From Pseudomonadota bacterium (lineage in GTDB: Bacteria > Myxococcota_A > UBA9042 > GCA-2863065): a stretch of DNA of 34,454 nucleotides. A model generated the notes under the pieces. The model searched no databases, was not told the origin of the DNA, and saw nothing but the letters and a program-made list of their open reading frames with translations. Made by a program: the position numbers and the translations under genes. The DNA lies in assembly GCA_005776585.1 (NCBI GenBank), contig SXOX01000197.1, forward strand, positions 1-34,454. Direction: 5' to 3'. Each line of letters begins with the position of its first letter. Within the stretch, counting starts at the first letter, position 1. Positions 26,634 to 34,450 of this stretch are shown in pieces.

Positions 26634-28631
26634 ATGCGCGTGCTCTCTCTCCTCATGCGGTCGTTCGTCGCGCTGTTCCTGGTCGCCTGCGGCGCCACCG
26701 GTGGCGGATCGTCCAAGAAGGACGCTCAGGGCTCAGCCACCGCAGGTGGTGACACCTCCGGCTTCACCGTCAACGACGTCGTCGGCGGCGGTGGCGGCGA
26801 CGGCAGCGATTCCCAGCTCACTCCGGACGCGGGCGCCGACACGGCCGAGCAGCCTCCTCCGGGCAAGCTCTGCATTGCGAACAAGGCCATGTGCGTCACT
26901 CCCGACGAGCGCAAGGTCTGCGCCGAGGACGGCCTCTCGTGGAAGCCGCTGCCGTGCCAGCCCGGCGAGAAGTGCTTCGAGGGCCAGTGTGGCGCACCCG
27001 GCGCGTGTACGCCCGGCGAGGAGAAGCACGAGTGCGGTACCTCCACGCACTTCGTGGCCTGCAACCCGGTCGGCTCCGGCTGGACGCACGTGCCGTGCCC
27101 CGACGGCAAGGCGTGCTACCTCGGCAGCTGCGTCAACTACAAGTGCCTTCCGGGGGCCAAGACCTGCCTTGGCTTCGGCGCCGTGCAGAAGTGCCGCCCC
27201 GATGGCTCCGGCTCCGACGTCATCGAAGAGTGCGAGAAGGGCGGGTCCTGCAAGGAGGGCCAGTGCCTCTCGGCGTGCGCGGTCGACATCAAGGCTCAGA
27301 CCTACCGCGGCTGCGAGTACTACGCGGTGGACCTCGACAACACCGAGGGTGGCGAACACGAGCCCGTCGCGCTCGTGGTCAGCGTCCCGTCGGTTCTCGG
27401 CAATGCCGACGTCTTCATCACCGACACGACGACCGGGAACCCGCTCTCGGCCAGCGAGCTCCAGGCCCTCACGCTCACCGTCCCCTCCGGCGGCCTCGGC
27501 GTGTTCCTGCTCCCGCCCGATCGCGACGTCGACGGCAGCGGCGTCTCGACGCGCTCGTTTCACGTCCAGACCAGCGTCCCAGCGACCGTGCATCAGTTCA
27601 ATCCCCTCAACGGCGAGAACGTCTACACCAACGACGCGTCGCTGCTCTTGCCCACGCACAGCGCCGGGCGCCGTTATTTTGTCATGAGCTGGCCCATGCG
27701 CTCGGACGCGTCGTTCACCTTGCGCGGCTACGTCACGATCGTGGCCACCGAGCCGGGGCAGACGCTCGTTACGGTCACGCCGCGCTCGGACGTCATCGGC
27801 GGGCCTGGAGTCGAGCCGATTACCAAGGGGCAGACCGTGTCCTTCTTTCTTTCGCAGGGCCAGGTCCTCAACCTCGAGACCGACGGCGCCGAGGGCGCCG
27901 ATCTCACCGGCAGCTACGTCGAGGCCAGCGCCAAGATCGTCGTGTTCGGCGGCCACGAGTGCGCCAACGTGCCGCTTGGGATCACCGCCTGCGATCACCT
28001 GGAGCAGCAGCTCCTTCCGGTCGCGGCCTGGGGCAGCCAGTACGTCGCCGATGGCTTCAAGCCGCGCGGCGCTGGAGACTTCGACATGTGGCGCGTGATG
28101 GCCGGCCGCGCCGACGTCACCATCGAGACCAACCCGCCCGTGCCCGGCTACGGCAAGTTCAAGCTCCAGGCGGGTCAGTTCGTGACGTTCCCGTCGAGCG
28201 ACCACTTCGAGCTGAAGGCCACGGGACCCATCCTCGTCGGCCACTTCATGATCGGCTCGAGCTACCCGGGCTTCGTGGCCACCTGCGACAAGTCCGGGAT
28301 CGGCGACCCGTCGCTCACGCTCGCCGTGCCGCGCCAGCAGTACCTTACCGAGTACACGGTTCTCGCCCCGCCGGGCTACACGGCGAACTACCTCAACGTG
28401 GTCGCCAAGGCCGGCACCGAGGTGCTGGTCGACGGTCAGGCCATCACCGTGCCGTTCGCGCAGGTCGGCGGCTCCGAGTATGGCGTCGCGCAGGTCCCGG
28501 TCAGCGACGGCGTGCACTCGGTCACGAGCGACTCCAAGTTCGGGCTCACGTCCTATGGCTATGACTGCGACGTGAGCTACGCTTACCCGGGCGGTCTCAA
28601 GCTGTCGGCCATCAACGAGGATTTGGAATGA
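26634..28631 (+). CDS. Surface lipoprotein with IgGFc-binding-like domain
   Basis: A 665-aa protein. The ATG at 26634 gives a proper lipoprotein signal (lipobox LVAC, C19); residues upstream in the same frame have no signal character. A Gly/Ser/Asp-rich linker (20-75) leads to a Cys-rich region (80-216) of C-x-x-G-x-x-C type modules. The remaining 440 residues match the IgGFc-binding N-terminal domain family: repeated beta-strands, the VVFGGHECANVP and HLEQQLLPVAAWGSQYV segments and a PGFVATCD-type end. In bacteria the family is found in large secreted or surface proteins; the name comes from a mammalian mucin-like protein, so immunoglobulin binding should not be assumed. The stop overlaps the next start (ATGA), which implies coupled expression with the MopE-type lipoprotein. 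Confidence 0.87.
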   Translation: MRVLSLLMRSFVALFLVACGATGGGSSKKDAQGSATAGGDTSGFTVNDVVGGGGGDGSDSQLTPDAGADTAEQPPPGKLCIANKAMCVTPDERKVCAEDGLSWKPLPCQPGEKCFEGQCGAPGACTPGEEKHECGTSTHFVACNPVGSGWTHVPCPDGKACYLGSCVNYKCLPGAKTCLGFGAVQKCRPDGSGSDVIEECEKGGSCKEGQCLSACAVDIKAQTYRGCEYYAVDLDNTEGGEHEPVALVVSVPSVLGNADVFITDTTTGNPLSASELQALTLTVPSGGLGVFLLPPDRDVDGSGVSTRSFHVQTSVPATVHQFNPLNGENVYTNDASLLLPTHSAGRRYFVMSWPMRSDASFTLRGYVTIVATEPGQTLVTVTPRSDVIGGPGVEPITKGQTVSFFLSQGQVLNLETDGAEGADLTGSYVEASAKIVVFGGHECANVPLGITACDHLEQQLLPVAAWGSQYVADGFKPRGAGDFDMWRVMAGRADVTIETNPPVPGYGKFKLQAGQFVTFPSSDHFELKATGPILVGHFMIGSSYPGFVATCDKSGIGDPSLTLAVPRQQYLTEYTVLAPPGYTANYLNVVAKAGTEVLVDGQAITVPFAQVGGSEYGVAQVPVSDGVHSVTSDSKFGLTSYGYDCDVSYAYPGGLKLSAINEDLE

Positions 28632-30448
28632 GGGCGATGGTGCAAGCGCATTCGATTTCGTGGCTGGGCCTCTCCGCGGCCGCGCTGCTCGTCTCGGCCT
28701 GTGCGGCTGGCGGCGGTGGCACGCGCAAGCCCGATGCCGTGGGTACGCTCGGCGAGGACGGCGGCGCGACCGGCTTCCTGGTCGAGGAGACCAGCGGCTT
28801 CGGCACCTCGAAGATCGACATCTGGGGCAAGCCCGCAGAGGACACGGGCGCTCCGGTGCCCGATCCGGGAACAACCGGCGGCGGGATGGACACCTACGTC
28901 ATCCCCATCCCCGACTTCGGCACTGGCGCGGGGGTGACCGGCAGCGAGAGCGACACCGGCCCCGTCAAGCCGCCGCCCGGCGATGGTCCCGACAAGGACG
29001 GCGACGGCTGGCCCGATACGGCCGACAATTGCCCCGAGAACAAGAACGACGATCAGGCCAACCTCGATCACGATCTCCAGGGCGACGCCTGCGACAACGA
29101 CCTCGACGGCGACGGCGTCTTCAACACTACGGACTGCCAGCCTGCAGATGGCACGATCTTTCAGGGCAACCCCGAGAAGTGCAACGGCATCGACGACGAC
29201 TGCAACGGCGAGACCGATCCTCCCAAGTCCAAGGGCTGCACCCGGTATTACCTGGACGGTGATGGCGATGGAGCCGGGCTCACGGACACCGAGGCGTGCG
29301 CCTGCCAGAAAGAGCTTCCGAACCAGGTTACGCTCGCGGGTGACTGCGACGACGCCAACCCGCAGATCGGCCCCTATGCGCCCGAGACGTGCAACGACTT
29401 CGACGACAACTGCAACCTGCTCGTCGATGACGGCTGCGACGACGACCAGGATGGCTACTGCGATGCGCTTCTGGGAATCGTCGGCTCACCCACGATCTGC
29501 CCCAAGGGCGGCGGTGACTGCTTCGACTACAGCGCCATGGTGCATCCGTACGGTGTCGAGGTGGAGGCCAACGGCCTCGACGACGACTGCGATGGGACCA
29601 AGGTCGGCGAGCCCACCGGGAACATCCAGGCCAACTGCGGCGCCATGCCGTGCGTGGGTCAGTCGACCGACGCGATCCTGTGCGGCCTGGAGATCTGCTT
29701 CCCGGGACTCGACGTCGTTCAAAATACGAAGGTCACTTCGCCGACCGGATCGGACACCTCGACTGCTTGGAACGTCGTCAAGCACTTCGGCAACGTCAAC
29801 AACGACCTCAAGCCCCAAGGCGGCAACAGCTACGTCCTGCTCGCCACGGGACCAGCCACGGGGACCTCACACAGCCTGGACCTCGGCGGGTTTACGGCCG
29901 CCGATCCGTTCTCGAAGGACGGCTACGAGACGCACGACAACATGGAGATCACGCTCACGCTCAAGGCCCCGCCGGGCGCGAAGGGCTTCACCATCGACTA
30001 CGTCTTCTTCTCCGAGGAGTACGAGGAGTACATCGGGAGCTCGTTCAACGACAAGTTCTACATGGTCCTCACGGCGCCCCAGACGACCGGCGGACAGCAG
30101 ACCGTCATCAACTACACGGCCTGCTCGAATCCAAGCGTCTACAGCGACTTCACGAAGGACGGCAAGAAGTGGTGCTACATCGCCATCAACACCGCCTTCA
30201 GCGAGCCGTGCTCCAATCCGTCGACCAAAATTGGCGGCACCGGCTTCGAGTGTGGGCCGGCGACGTCGTCGTATGGTTCGTCCACCGGTTGGCTCCAGAC
30301 GTCGTGGCCCATCAAGGAGGGCGAGCAGTTCACGCTCACGTTCCACATCCACGACACGAGCGACGGCATCTACGACTCCGAGGTCATCCTGGACCACTTC
30401 CGTTGGGAGCTCGGGTCGTTCGTGCAAGGAACCGCCTCGCACAACTAG
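28628..30448 (+). CDS. MopE-motif lipoprotein with choice-of-anchor-L-like domain
   Basis: A 606-aa lipoprotein (lipobox LVSAC, C25). Residues about 120-165 carry thrombospondin type 3-like calcium motifs (DKDGDGWPDTADNC and a second DLDGDGV unit). Three copies of the putative metal-binding MopE motif follow near 168-195, 238-274 and 296-325, recognisable by DC-DD, then C-N-x-x-DD-x-C-N. From about 354 to 606 it resembles the choice-of-anchor L family, with VFFSEEYEEYIGSSFNDKF as the hallmark. MopE of Methylococcus binds copper at the cell surface, but metal identity is not predictable here. It begins at the ATGA overlap with the IgGFc-like gene and ends 26 bp before a tandem repeat array. 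Confidence 0.9.
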   Translation: MRAMVQAHSISWLGLSAAALLVSACAAGGGGTRKPDAVGTLGEDGGATGFLVEETSGFGTSKIDIWGKPAEDTGAPVPDPGTTGGGMDTYVIPIPDFGTGAGVTGSESDTGPVKPPPGDGPDKDGDGWPDTADNCPENKNDDQANLDHDLQGDACDNDLDGDGVFNTTDCQPADGTIFQGNPEKCNGIDDDCNGETDPPKSKGCTRYYLDGDGDGAGLTDTEACACQKELPNQVTLAGDCDDANPQIGPYAPETCNDFDDNCNLLVDDGCDDDQDGYCDALLGIVGSPTICPKGGGDCFDYSAMVHPYGVEVEANGLDDDCDGTKVGEPTGNIQANCGAMPCVGQSTDAILCGLEICFPGLDVVQNTKVTSPTGSDTSTAWNVVKHFGNVNNDLKPQGGNSYVLLATGPATGTSHSLDLGGFTAADPFSKDGYETHDNMEITLTLKAPPGAKGFTIDYVFFSEEYEEYIGSSFNDKFYMVLTAPQTTGGQQTVINYTACSNPSVYSDFTKDGKKWCYIAINTAFSEPCSNPSTKIGGTGFECGPATSSYGSSTGWLQTSWPIKEGEQFTLTFHIHDTSDGIYDSEVILDHFRWELGSFVQGTASHN

Positions 30449-30473
30449 GTTTTGGGTGATCGGGTCAACTGCA

Positions 30474-30660
30474 GCGGACGCTTCGCGCCGCTGAGTGGCC
30501 AGTCCTTCAGCGGTGCATCGATTGACGGCGGCTTCGCGCCGCTGAGTGGGTCGTTCTTTGCGGGTGCGGCGAGTGACGGGCGCTTCGCGCCGTTGAGTGG
30601 GTCGTTCGTTGTGGGTGCAGCGAGTGACGGGCGCTTCGCGCCGCTGAGTGGGCGTGTCGT
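30474..30660. repeat. 51-bp tandem repeat array, four copies
   Basis: The core GCTTCGCGCCGCTGAGTGG recurs at 30480, 30531, 30582 and 30633, exactly 51 bp apart (one base changed in the third copy). The fourth copy is only partial, breaking off after the core. Most copies contain a short inverted repeat of the form GGCGC-TTC-GCGCC. The array lies between the MopE-type gene and the metallopeptidase cassette. Because 51 is divisible by three, the plus frame stays open through it and would encode a 17-residue repeat (G-R-F-A-P-L-S-G...), continuous with the next gene's frame. There is no ATG at its head, only a TTG at 30452, so I treat it as non-coding. Confidence 0.92.
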
Positions 30661-30739
30661 GAACCGACTCTGGCACGCGGATTGCGTGCCTGCGGCGGCG
30701 CATTGGACTCCGGCTGGAGCCGGGGTTAGGAGTCATCAC
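30661..30739 (+). promoter_or_regulatory. Leader of the metallopeptidase cassette with two hairpins
   Basis: GGCACGC-GGATT-GCGTGCC (30672-30690) is a perfect 7-bp stem with a 5-base loop and no T-run after it. A second structure, CCGGC-TGGA-GCCGG (30710-30723), has an outer GACT/AGTC pairing (30706 and 30731) that brackets the AGGAG ribosome binding site at 30728-30732. The second fold could mask or expose the start of the 30740 gene. No clear promoter hexamers were found. Confidence 0.4.
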
Positions 30740-31192
30740 ATGCAGCTATCGGAACAACAGCGCGTGGAGCGCCACCTCGTCGACGCCATGGGCCGCCCAC
30801 CGGCCGCGTTCGACGTGTGCCCGCTCGCGCACCTCGACTCTCCTGTCGCGCACTTCTTCCTGGCCATCCCGCGGAACATGAGCCACGGCGGCGAGCTGCC
30901 GCTGGTCGTCAAGGACGGCCGCGTCCTCCCCGGAAACGTCGAGACGTTGCTCGGCATCGCGCGCGGCGAGGGGCTCCTGAGCGGCGAGCGCCAGGCGACC
31001 GAGCGGTTCGTCGACCTGTTCTTCCTGCTCGTCAAGGTCGGCGTCGGGAGTCGCGATGGCGAGGTCACTGCCGAGGCTCTGCCCGACGGCTGGCGCTTCC
31101 GCGTATCGGCTCTCAACGGACACACCGGAGTGCGTCGCCACTTCGAGCTCACCGTCACACCCGTCACCCTGAGCTGGAGCGAGAAGTCATGA
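30740..31192 (+). CDS. Hypothetical soluble protein, first gene of metallopeptidase cassette
   Basis: A 150-aa protein that I do not recognise. It starts at ATG 30740 behind a good AGGAG site. There is no signal peptide or membrane segment. The first third is polar and helical; a hydrophobic centre (FFLAIPRNMSHGGELPLVV) and a beta-rich end (FRVSALNG through FELTVTPVTLSW) suggest a compact alpha/beta fold. Its stop overlaps the start of the predicted metallopeptidase (ATGA), so the two are made together. Size, solubility and coupling would fit a dedicated chaperone, adaptor or inhibitor of the downstream enzyme, but that is inference from position only. Confidence 0.75.
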   Translation: MQLSEQQRVERHLVDAMGRPPAAFDVCPLAHLDSPVAHFFLAIPRNMSHGGELPLVVKDGRVLPGNVETLLGIARGEGLLSGERQATERFVDLFFLLVKVGVGSRDGEVTAEALPDGWRFRVSALNGHTGVRRHFELTVTPVTLSWSEKS

Positions 31193-32037
31193 GCCAGACG
31201 CCCGAAGCCGCCCCGACCAAGTCCCCTACGCCCGCTCCAGAGCCCGCCGCGTCCGCGGCCAACACCGACGCCGCCGCGTCGTCGACGGCGCGTCAGTCCG
31301 TGCGTGGTCTCTCCTATCAGAACGGCACGCAGGCGCTTCGCCCCGGCGCGGAGACCACCTCGGCACCCCCCGTCATGCGCGACGGGCAGCGCAACCCGGA
31401 GTCGACGGTCCGCCCCGCCGCTCCCGTTCCGGCGGTCACCGGCGAGGTCACCGTCAACGCGGCTGGCACCGACGTGGCCAACCGTGCGCTCGCGGCCATG
31501 GCCACCGGGACGCCGATCGAGCGCAACACCCGCGCGCGTGTCGTCGCGGGCACGCATCGGCTGGCGTATCTGGAGGACCTGACGGTCGATCCCAACTCGA
31601 CGACGCTCCTCCGGGGATGGGGCTACGACTCGACCCAATACACCGTGAAGCTCAATCCGTGGACGAGGGCCCAGATGATCGTCCAGAACAATGCGGCGGG
31701 CTTTGCCACGGGCACCAACATCGTTGGCTCGCGCGCGCAGTCGGAGGCGTTCTGGCGAACGACGCTGCTCTGCCATGAGGTCAACCACATCATCCACGGG
31801 GACGAGTCGGCCGCCGCCAACTCTATCGAGCGCTACCGCGGCGAGTTTCGCGCGTACTGGGTCGCGGGCTTTCACACCGTGGCCAACCTCGACGACCGCG
31901 CCCGCCAGATCAAGGCGCACCTCCTCCGCGACTACCCCGCGCTGAACGCTCGGTATACGGCCGAGGCGGCCTTCCGTGCGCTGGTCGATGCCCACACGCG
32001 CCCCGCGGCGACCGACAACCTCGACAATCACGTCTGA
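31189..32037 (+). CDS. Predicted HEXXH zinc metallopeptidase with Pro/Ala-rich leader (effector-like)
   Basis: A 282-aa protein starting at an ATGA overlap with the 150-aa gene. Residues 1-85 are disordered, rich in Pro, Ala, Thr and Ser, and contain SVRGLSYQNGTQALRP (37-52), a short motif of a type I associate with proteins carried by phage-tail-like injection systems; this link is from memory and unproven. The C-terminal half holds LLCHEVNHIIHGDE (H196, E197, H200) followed 19 residues later by E219 in RGEFRAYW, the spacing expected of a gluzincin-like zinc site. There is no signal peptide, so any export would need a specialised route. The active-site residues look complete. The target is unknown. 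It is a toxin or effector candidate, or else a housekeeping peptidase. Confidence 0.7.
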   Translation: MSQTPEAAPTKSPTPAPEPAASAANTDAAASSTARQSVRGLSYQNGTQALRPGAETTSAPPVMRDGQRNPESTVRPAAPVPAVTGEVTVNAAGTDVANRALAAMATGTPIERNTRARVVAGTHRLAYLEDLTVDPNSTTLLRGWGYDSTQYTVKLNPWTRAQMIVQNNAAGFATGTNIVGSRAQSEAFWRTTLLCHEVNHIIHGDESAAANSIERYRGEFRAYWVAGFHTVANLDDRARQIKAHLLRDYPALNARYTAEAAFRALVDAHTRPAATDNLDNHV

Positions 32038-32046
32038 GCCGCGCGC

Positions 32047-32547
32047 ATGCTGGGCACGCTGGTTGCGACCCTGCTGCTCGGCGCGCCGCCGGCCGCGCCT
32101 GCGATCGCGCGCGTTACCGAGCTCGCAGTCTTGCGCCATGGCGACCCGCATGACGGCCCCCGCGTCGACGGCACGCGGTGCCAGCAGCGGAAGCGGCAGT
32201 GGCGATGCCAGCGGTTCACCGCCCGATGGAGCGCGACGGAGGTGAACCTGAACGCGGCGGTTCTGCGCCAGCCCGCGTCGTGGCGGGCGCTCAAGCCGAC
32301 CGTCGCTCAGGCGCTCGAGGCGCGCCTCGCCGCAATCGACCTCACCACGCTGCGCGATGCGCCCGAGCCGGGGCGCTTTCTGCATGTGCTCCTTGTCCAT
32401 CGCTCCGGTCGGTCGACCCGGGTCAATTTCGCCTCCGGGCCGAACCCGCCGCCAGCGGGTCGCCCGCATGAGGCTATCGCGTCCGCGCTCCTCGAGGCGG
32501 CCTTGGAGAGCGGGACGCCCGTCATTGCCATTCCCGCACGGCGCTAG
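32047..32547 (+). CDS. Hypothetical exported protein, third gene of metallopeptidase cassette
   Basis: A 166-aa protein with a short signal-like N-terminus (LVATLLLGAPPAAPAIA) and two cysteines (in GTRCQQRKRQWRC) that could form a disulfide outside the cytoplasm. The rest is mixed alpha/beta with no family recognised. It starts 9 bp after the metallopeptidase stop, without a strong ribosome binding site, and ends in a stop shared with the convergent FemAB-like gene. If the neighbour is a toxin acting in the periplasm, this exported protein would be a natural immunity candidate; that is speculation from gene order. Confidence 0.68.
   Translation: MLGTLVATLLLGAPPAAPAIARVTELAVLRHGDPHDGPRVDGTRCQQRKRQWRCQRFTARWSATEVNLNAAVLRQPASWRALKPTVAQALEARLAAIDLTTLRDAPEPGRFLHVLLVHRSGRSTRVNFASGPNPPPAGRPHEAIASALLEAALESGTPVIAIPARR
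32544..32547. other. Shared CTAG: overlapping stop codons of convergent genes
   Basis: TAG of the plus-strand hypothetical gene (32545-32547) and TAG of the minus-strand acyltransferase gene (32544-32546) occupy the same palindromic CTAG, exactly as at 13701-13704. Confidence 0.97.
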
Positions 32548-33680
32548 AGCGCGGGTCTCCGAAACGGCGAATGGCTCAACAGCTCCGCCATCTCCGCCTG
32601 AACGTGCGCCGTCTCCCGCACGACATAGTCGCCCACGGCGTCACTCAAGCCCGGATGTCGAATCCAATGCGCGCTGTAGGTCGCTGACGGAAGCAGCCCG
32701 CGCTTCAGCTTGTGCTCGCCCTGCGCGCCCGCCTCGAAGCGTGTGAGGCCCTCGCCAATCGCGAACTCGAGGAGCTGGTAGTAACAGAGCTCGAAGTGCA
32801 GGGCGGGGACGTCGACCAGGGCGCCCCAGTACCGGCCATAGAGGTGACGGCCCTTCTGGAAGCCGAACGCGCAGGCCACGGGCACCTCGCCGTCGTACGC
32901 CAGGGCGGCGACGACGCGCTCGGCGAGCGGTCCAGACAGCGCGTCAAAGAAGCGCTCACTGAGGTACGGGATGGCGCCGTAGCGCTCCGCTGTGCGCAGG
33001 TAGCATGCGCGCAACACGGCCCAGTCCGCCGCGGTGAGGTCCGGTCCGCGACGCACGGCGAGCGTCAGGCCCGACGCCCGCGCCTGTTCGCGCTCCCGCC
33101 GCACTTGACGTCGCGCCGGTTGCCGAAATGCGGCGAGGAGGTCCTCGAAGCTCCCGTAGCCCGTATTGGTCCAGTGCAGCTGATGCGTGAGACGTGGGGT
33201 CAATCCCACGCGCGCCAGCGCCGCCTGCTCATCGGCGGTGCAGAACAGCACGTGCACCGACGACGCGTGCTCCCGGTCCGCCAGCGCGCGCGCCGCCTCC
33301 CAGAGCGCGGGTAGATGTCGGTCCAGGTCGCGCGACAGGATGCGGCGACCCGTTGCGGGGGTGAACGGGACCTGGCTCGCGAGCTTCGGATAGTAGGCGA
33401 GGCCGGCACGGCGGGCGCCCTGCGCGAACGCCCAGTCGAAGATGTACTCGCCATAGGAGTGCGACTTGAGCCACATCGGCCAGGCGGCCACGAGCGCGCT
33501 GCCATCGGTCGCCACGAGGTGGCGTGGCGCCCAGCCGGTCGCGGCGACTGCTGAGCCGCTCGACTCGAGCGCGAGCAGAAAGCGATGCTCGCAAAACGGG
33601 TCGTCCCGGTCGACCAGCGCGTCCCAGTCCGTGGCGTCAACCTCGGTCAGCGAGCCCAGGACCTGCACCTCCAGGCTCAC
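32544..33680 (-). CDS. FemAB-like / GNAT-fold acyltransferase (DUF482-type)
   Basis: A 378-aa cytoplasmic protein of the FemAB-like (DUF482, peptidoglycan biosynthesis/recognition) family, which has a double GNAT fold and is about this length. Recognisable segments are FCEHRFLLALE near the start, AAWPMWLKSHSYGEYIFDWAF, FRQPARRQVRRER and RFEAGAQGEHKLKRGL near the end. The exact reaction of bacterial members is mostly undefined; aminoacyl or acyl transfer is expected. The start is GTG at 33680, forming a GTGA overlap with the upstream pseudouridine synthase stop. The frame is open further upstream but overlaps that gene. The two probably form an operon, with no obvious functional link. Confidence 0.9.
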   Translation of the reverse strand: MSLEVQVLGSLTEVDATDWDALVDRDDPFCEHRFLLALESSGSAVAATGWAPRHLVATDGSALVAAWPMWLKSHSYGEYIFDWAFAQGARRAGLAYYPKLASQVPFTPATGRRILSRDLDRHLPALWEAARALADREHASSVHVLFCTADEQAALARVGLTPRLTHQLHWTNTGYGSFEDLLAAFRQPARRQVRREREQARASGLTLAVRRGPDLTAADWAVLRACYLRTAERYGAIPYLSERFFDALSGPLAERVVAALAYDGEVPVACAFGFQKGRHLYGRYWGALVDVPALHFELCYYQLLEFAIGEGLTRFEAGAQGEHKLKRGLLPSATYSAHWIRHPGLSDAVGDYVVRETAHVQAEMAELLSHSPFRRPAL

Positions 33681-34450
33681 GGCGCGTCCAGTCCCACGGC
33701 CGCGTACAGCGCCGGAAGCTCCTCGGGGTCGAGCCGGCGCGCGACCCGGGGCGTGAGCGTGCCCAGGCCCAGCGGCCCGAACGCGATGCGGCGCAGCTTC
33801 ACGATCTGATGGCCGACCGCGACGCACATCCGCCGAATCTCTCGGTACTTGCCCTCCGTCAACACGAGCTCGACCCAGGTCGCCCGCGTGCGAAGCTCCA
33901 GCACGCGCACGGTCGGCGGGAGCAGCGTCTCACCGTCGAGCGTCATGCCCAGCCGGATGCGCGCGAGGCCCGCGTCATCGTCGGTCAGGTGCCCGCGCAG
34001 CTTGACATGATACGTCCGCGGCACCGCGTACGACGGATGCAGCAGGCGCCGCGCGAGGCGGCCATCGTTGGTGAGCACCAGCAGCCCCTCCGTGTTCACG
34101 TCCAGCCGCCCGACCGGGAAGACGCGCGGCAAACCCGGCGGGACGTACTTGGCGAGACCGGGTATCGGGCCCTGGTCAGCCAGCGCCGTGACGTGCTTGA
34201 TGGGCTTGTAGAGCACCACGACGACTGGCTCGGGCACGTTCGGCAGAAGTGTCAGGCCGTCGAGGGCGACGTCCGAGTCCGGTGAGACCAGCTCGGCAAA
34301 CCGGCGGACCATGACGCCATCGACAGTGACCCGACCTTGCGTGATGGCGAGCTTGACCTCGTCCTTTCCGCCGACACCCAGCGTCATCAACCAACGCTGG
34401 AGAGTGATGGACGAGGCGCAGGATTCGGGGTCGCTCACTGGCAACATCAT
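33677..34450 (-). CDS. Pseudouridine synthase, RsuA/RluB/RluE/RluF family (5' end near window edge)
   Basis: A 257-aa protein. Residues about 15-65 form an S4 RNA-binding domain (LQRWLMTLGVGGKDEVKLA, then GRVTVDG). The catalytic motif FPVGRLDVNTEGLLVLTNDG (111-130) has the nucleophile D117, and GKYREIRRMC is the conserved C-terminal motif. These enzymes convert specific uridines of ribosomal RNA to pseudouridine. The first ATG in the window (34450) gives a slightly long N-terminus, and the frame is still open at the edge, so the true start could lie outside; a start here is plausible because the S4 domain is complete. Which rRNA site it modifies cannot be told from sequence alone. Confidence 0.95.
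   Translation of the reverse strand: MMLPVSDPESCASSITLQRWLMTLGVGGKDEVKLAITQGRVTVDGVMVRRFAELVSPDSDVALDGLTLLPNVPEPVVVVLYKPIKHVTALADQGPIPGLAKYVPPGLPRVFPVGRLDVNTEGLLVLTNDGRLARRLLHPSYAVPRTYHVKLRGHLTDDDAGLARIRLGMTLDGETLLPPTVRVLELRTRATWVELVLTEGKYREIRRMCVAVGHQIVKLRRIAFGPLGLGTLTPRVARRLDPEELPALYAAVGLDAP

Noticed and set aside
26733..28874. Long minus-strand open frame of about 713 codons under the two lipoprotein genes
   Set aside because: The plus frames have lipoboxes, domain matches and an ATGA coupling; the minus product is low-complexity Arg/Ala/Gly/Asp with no recognisable domain.
30736..32469. Minus-strand open frame of about 577 codons opposite the metallopeptidase cassette
   Set aside because: The plus strand has ribosome binding sites, an ATGA overlap and an HEXXH motif with a matching third ligand; the minus product is Arg/Gly/Val-rich and featureless.
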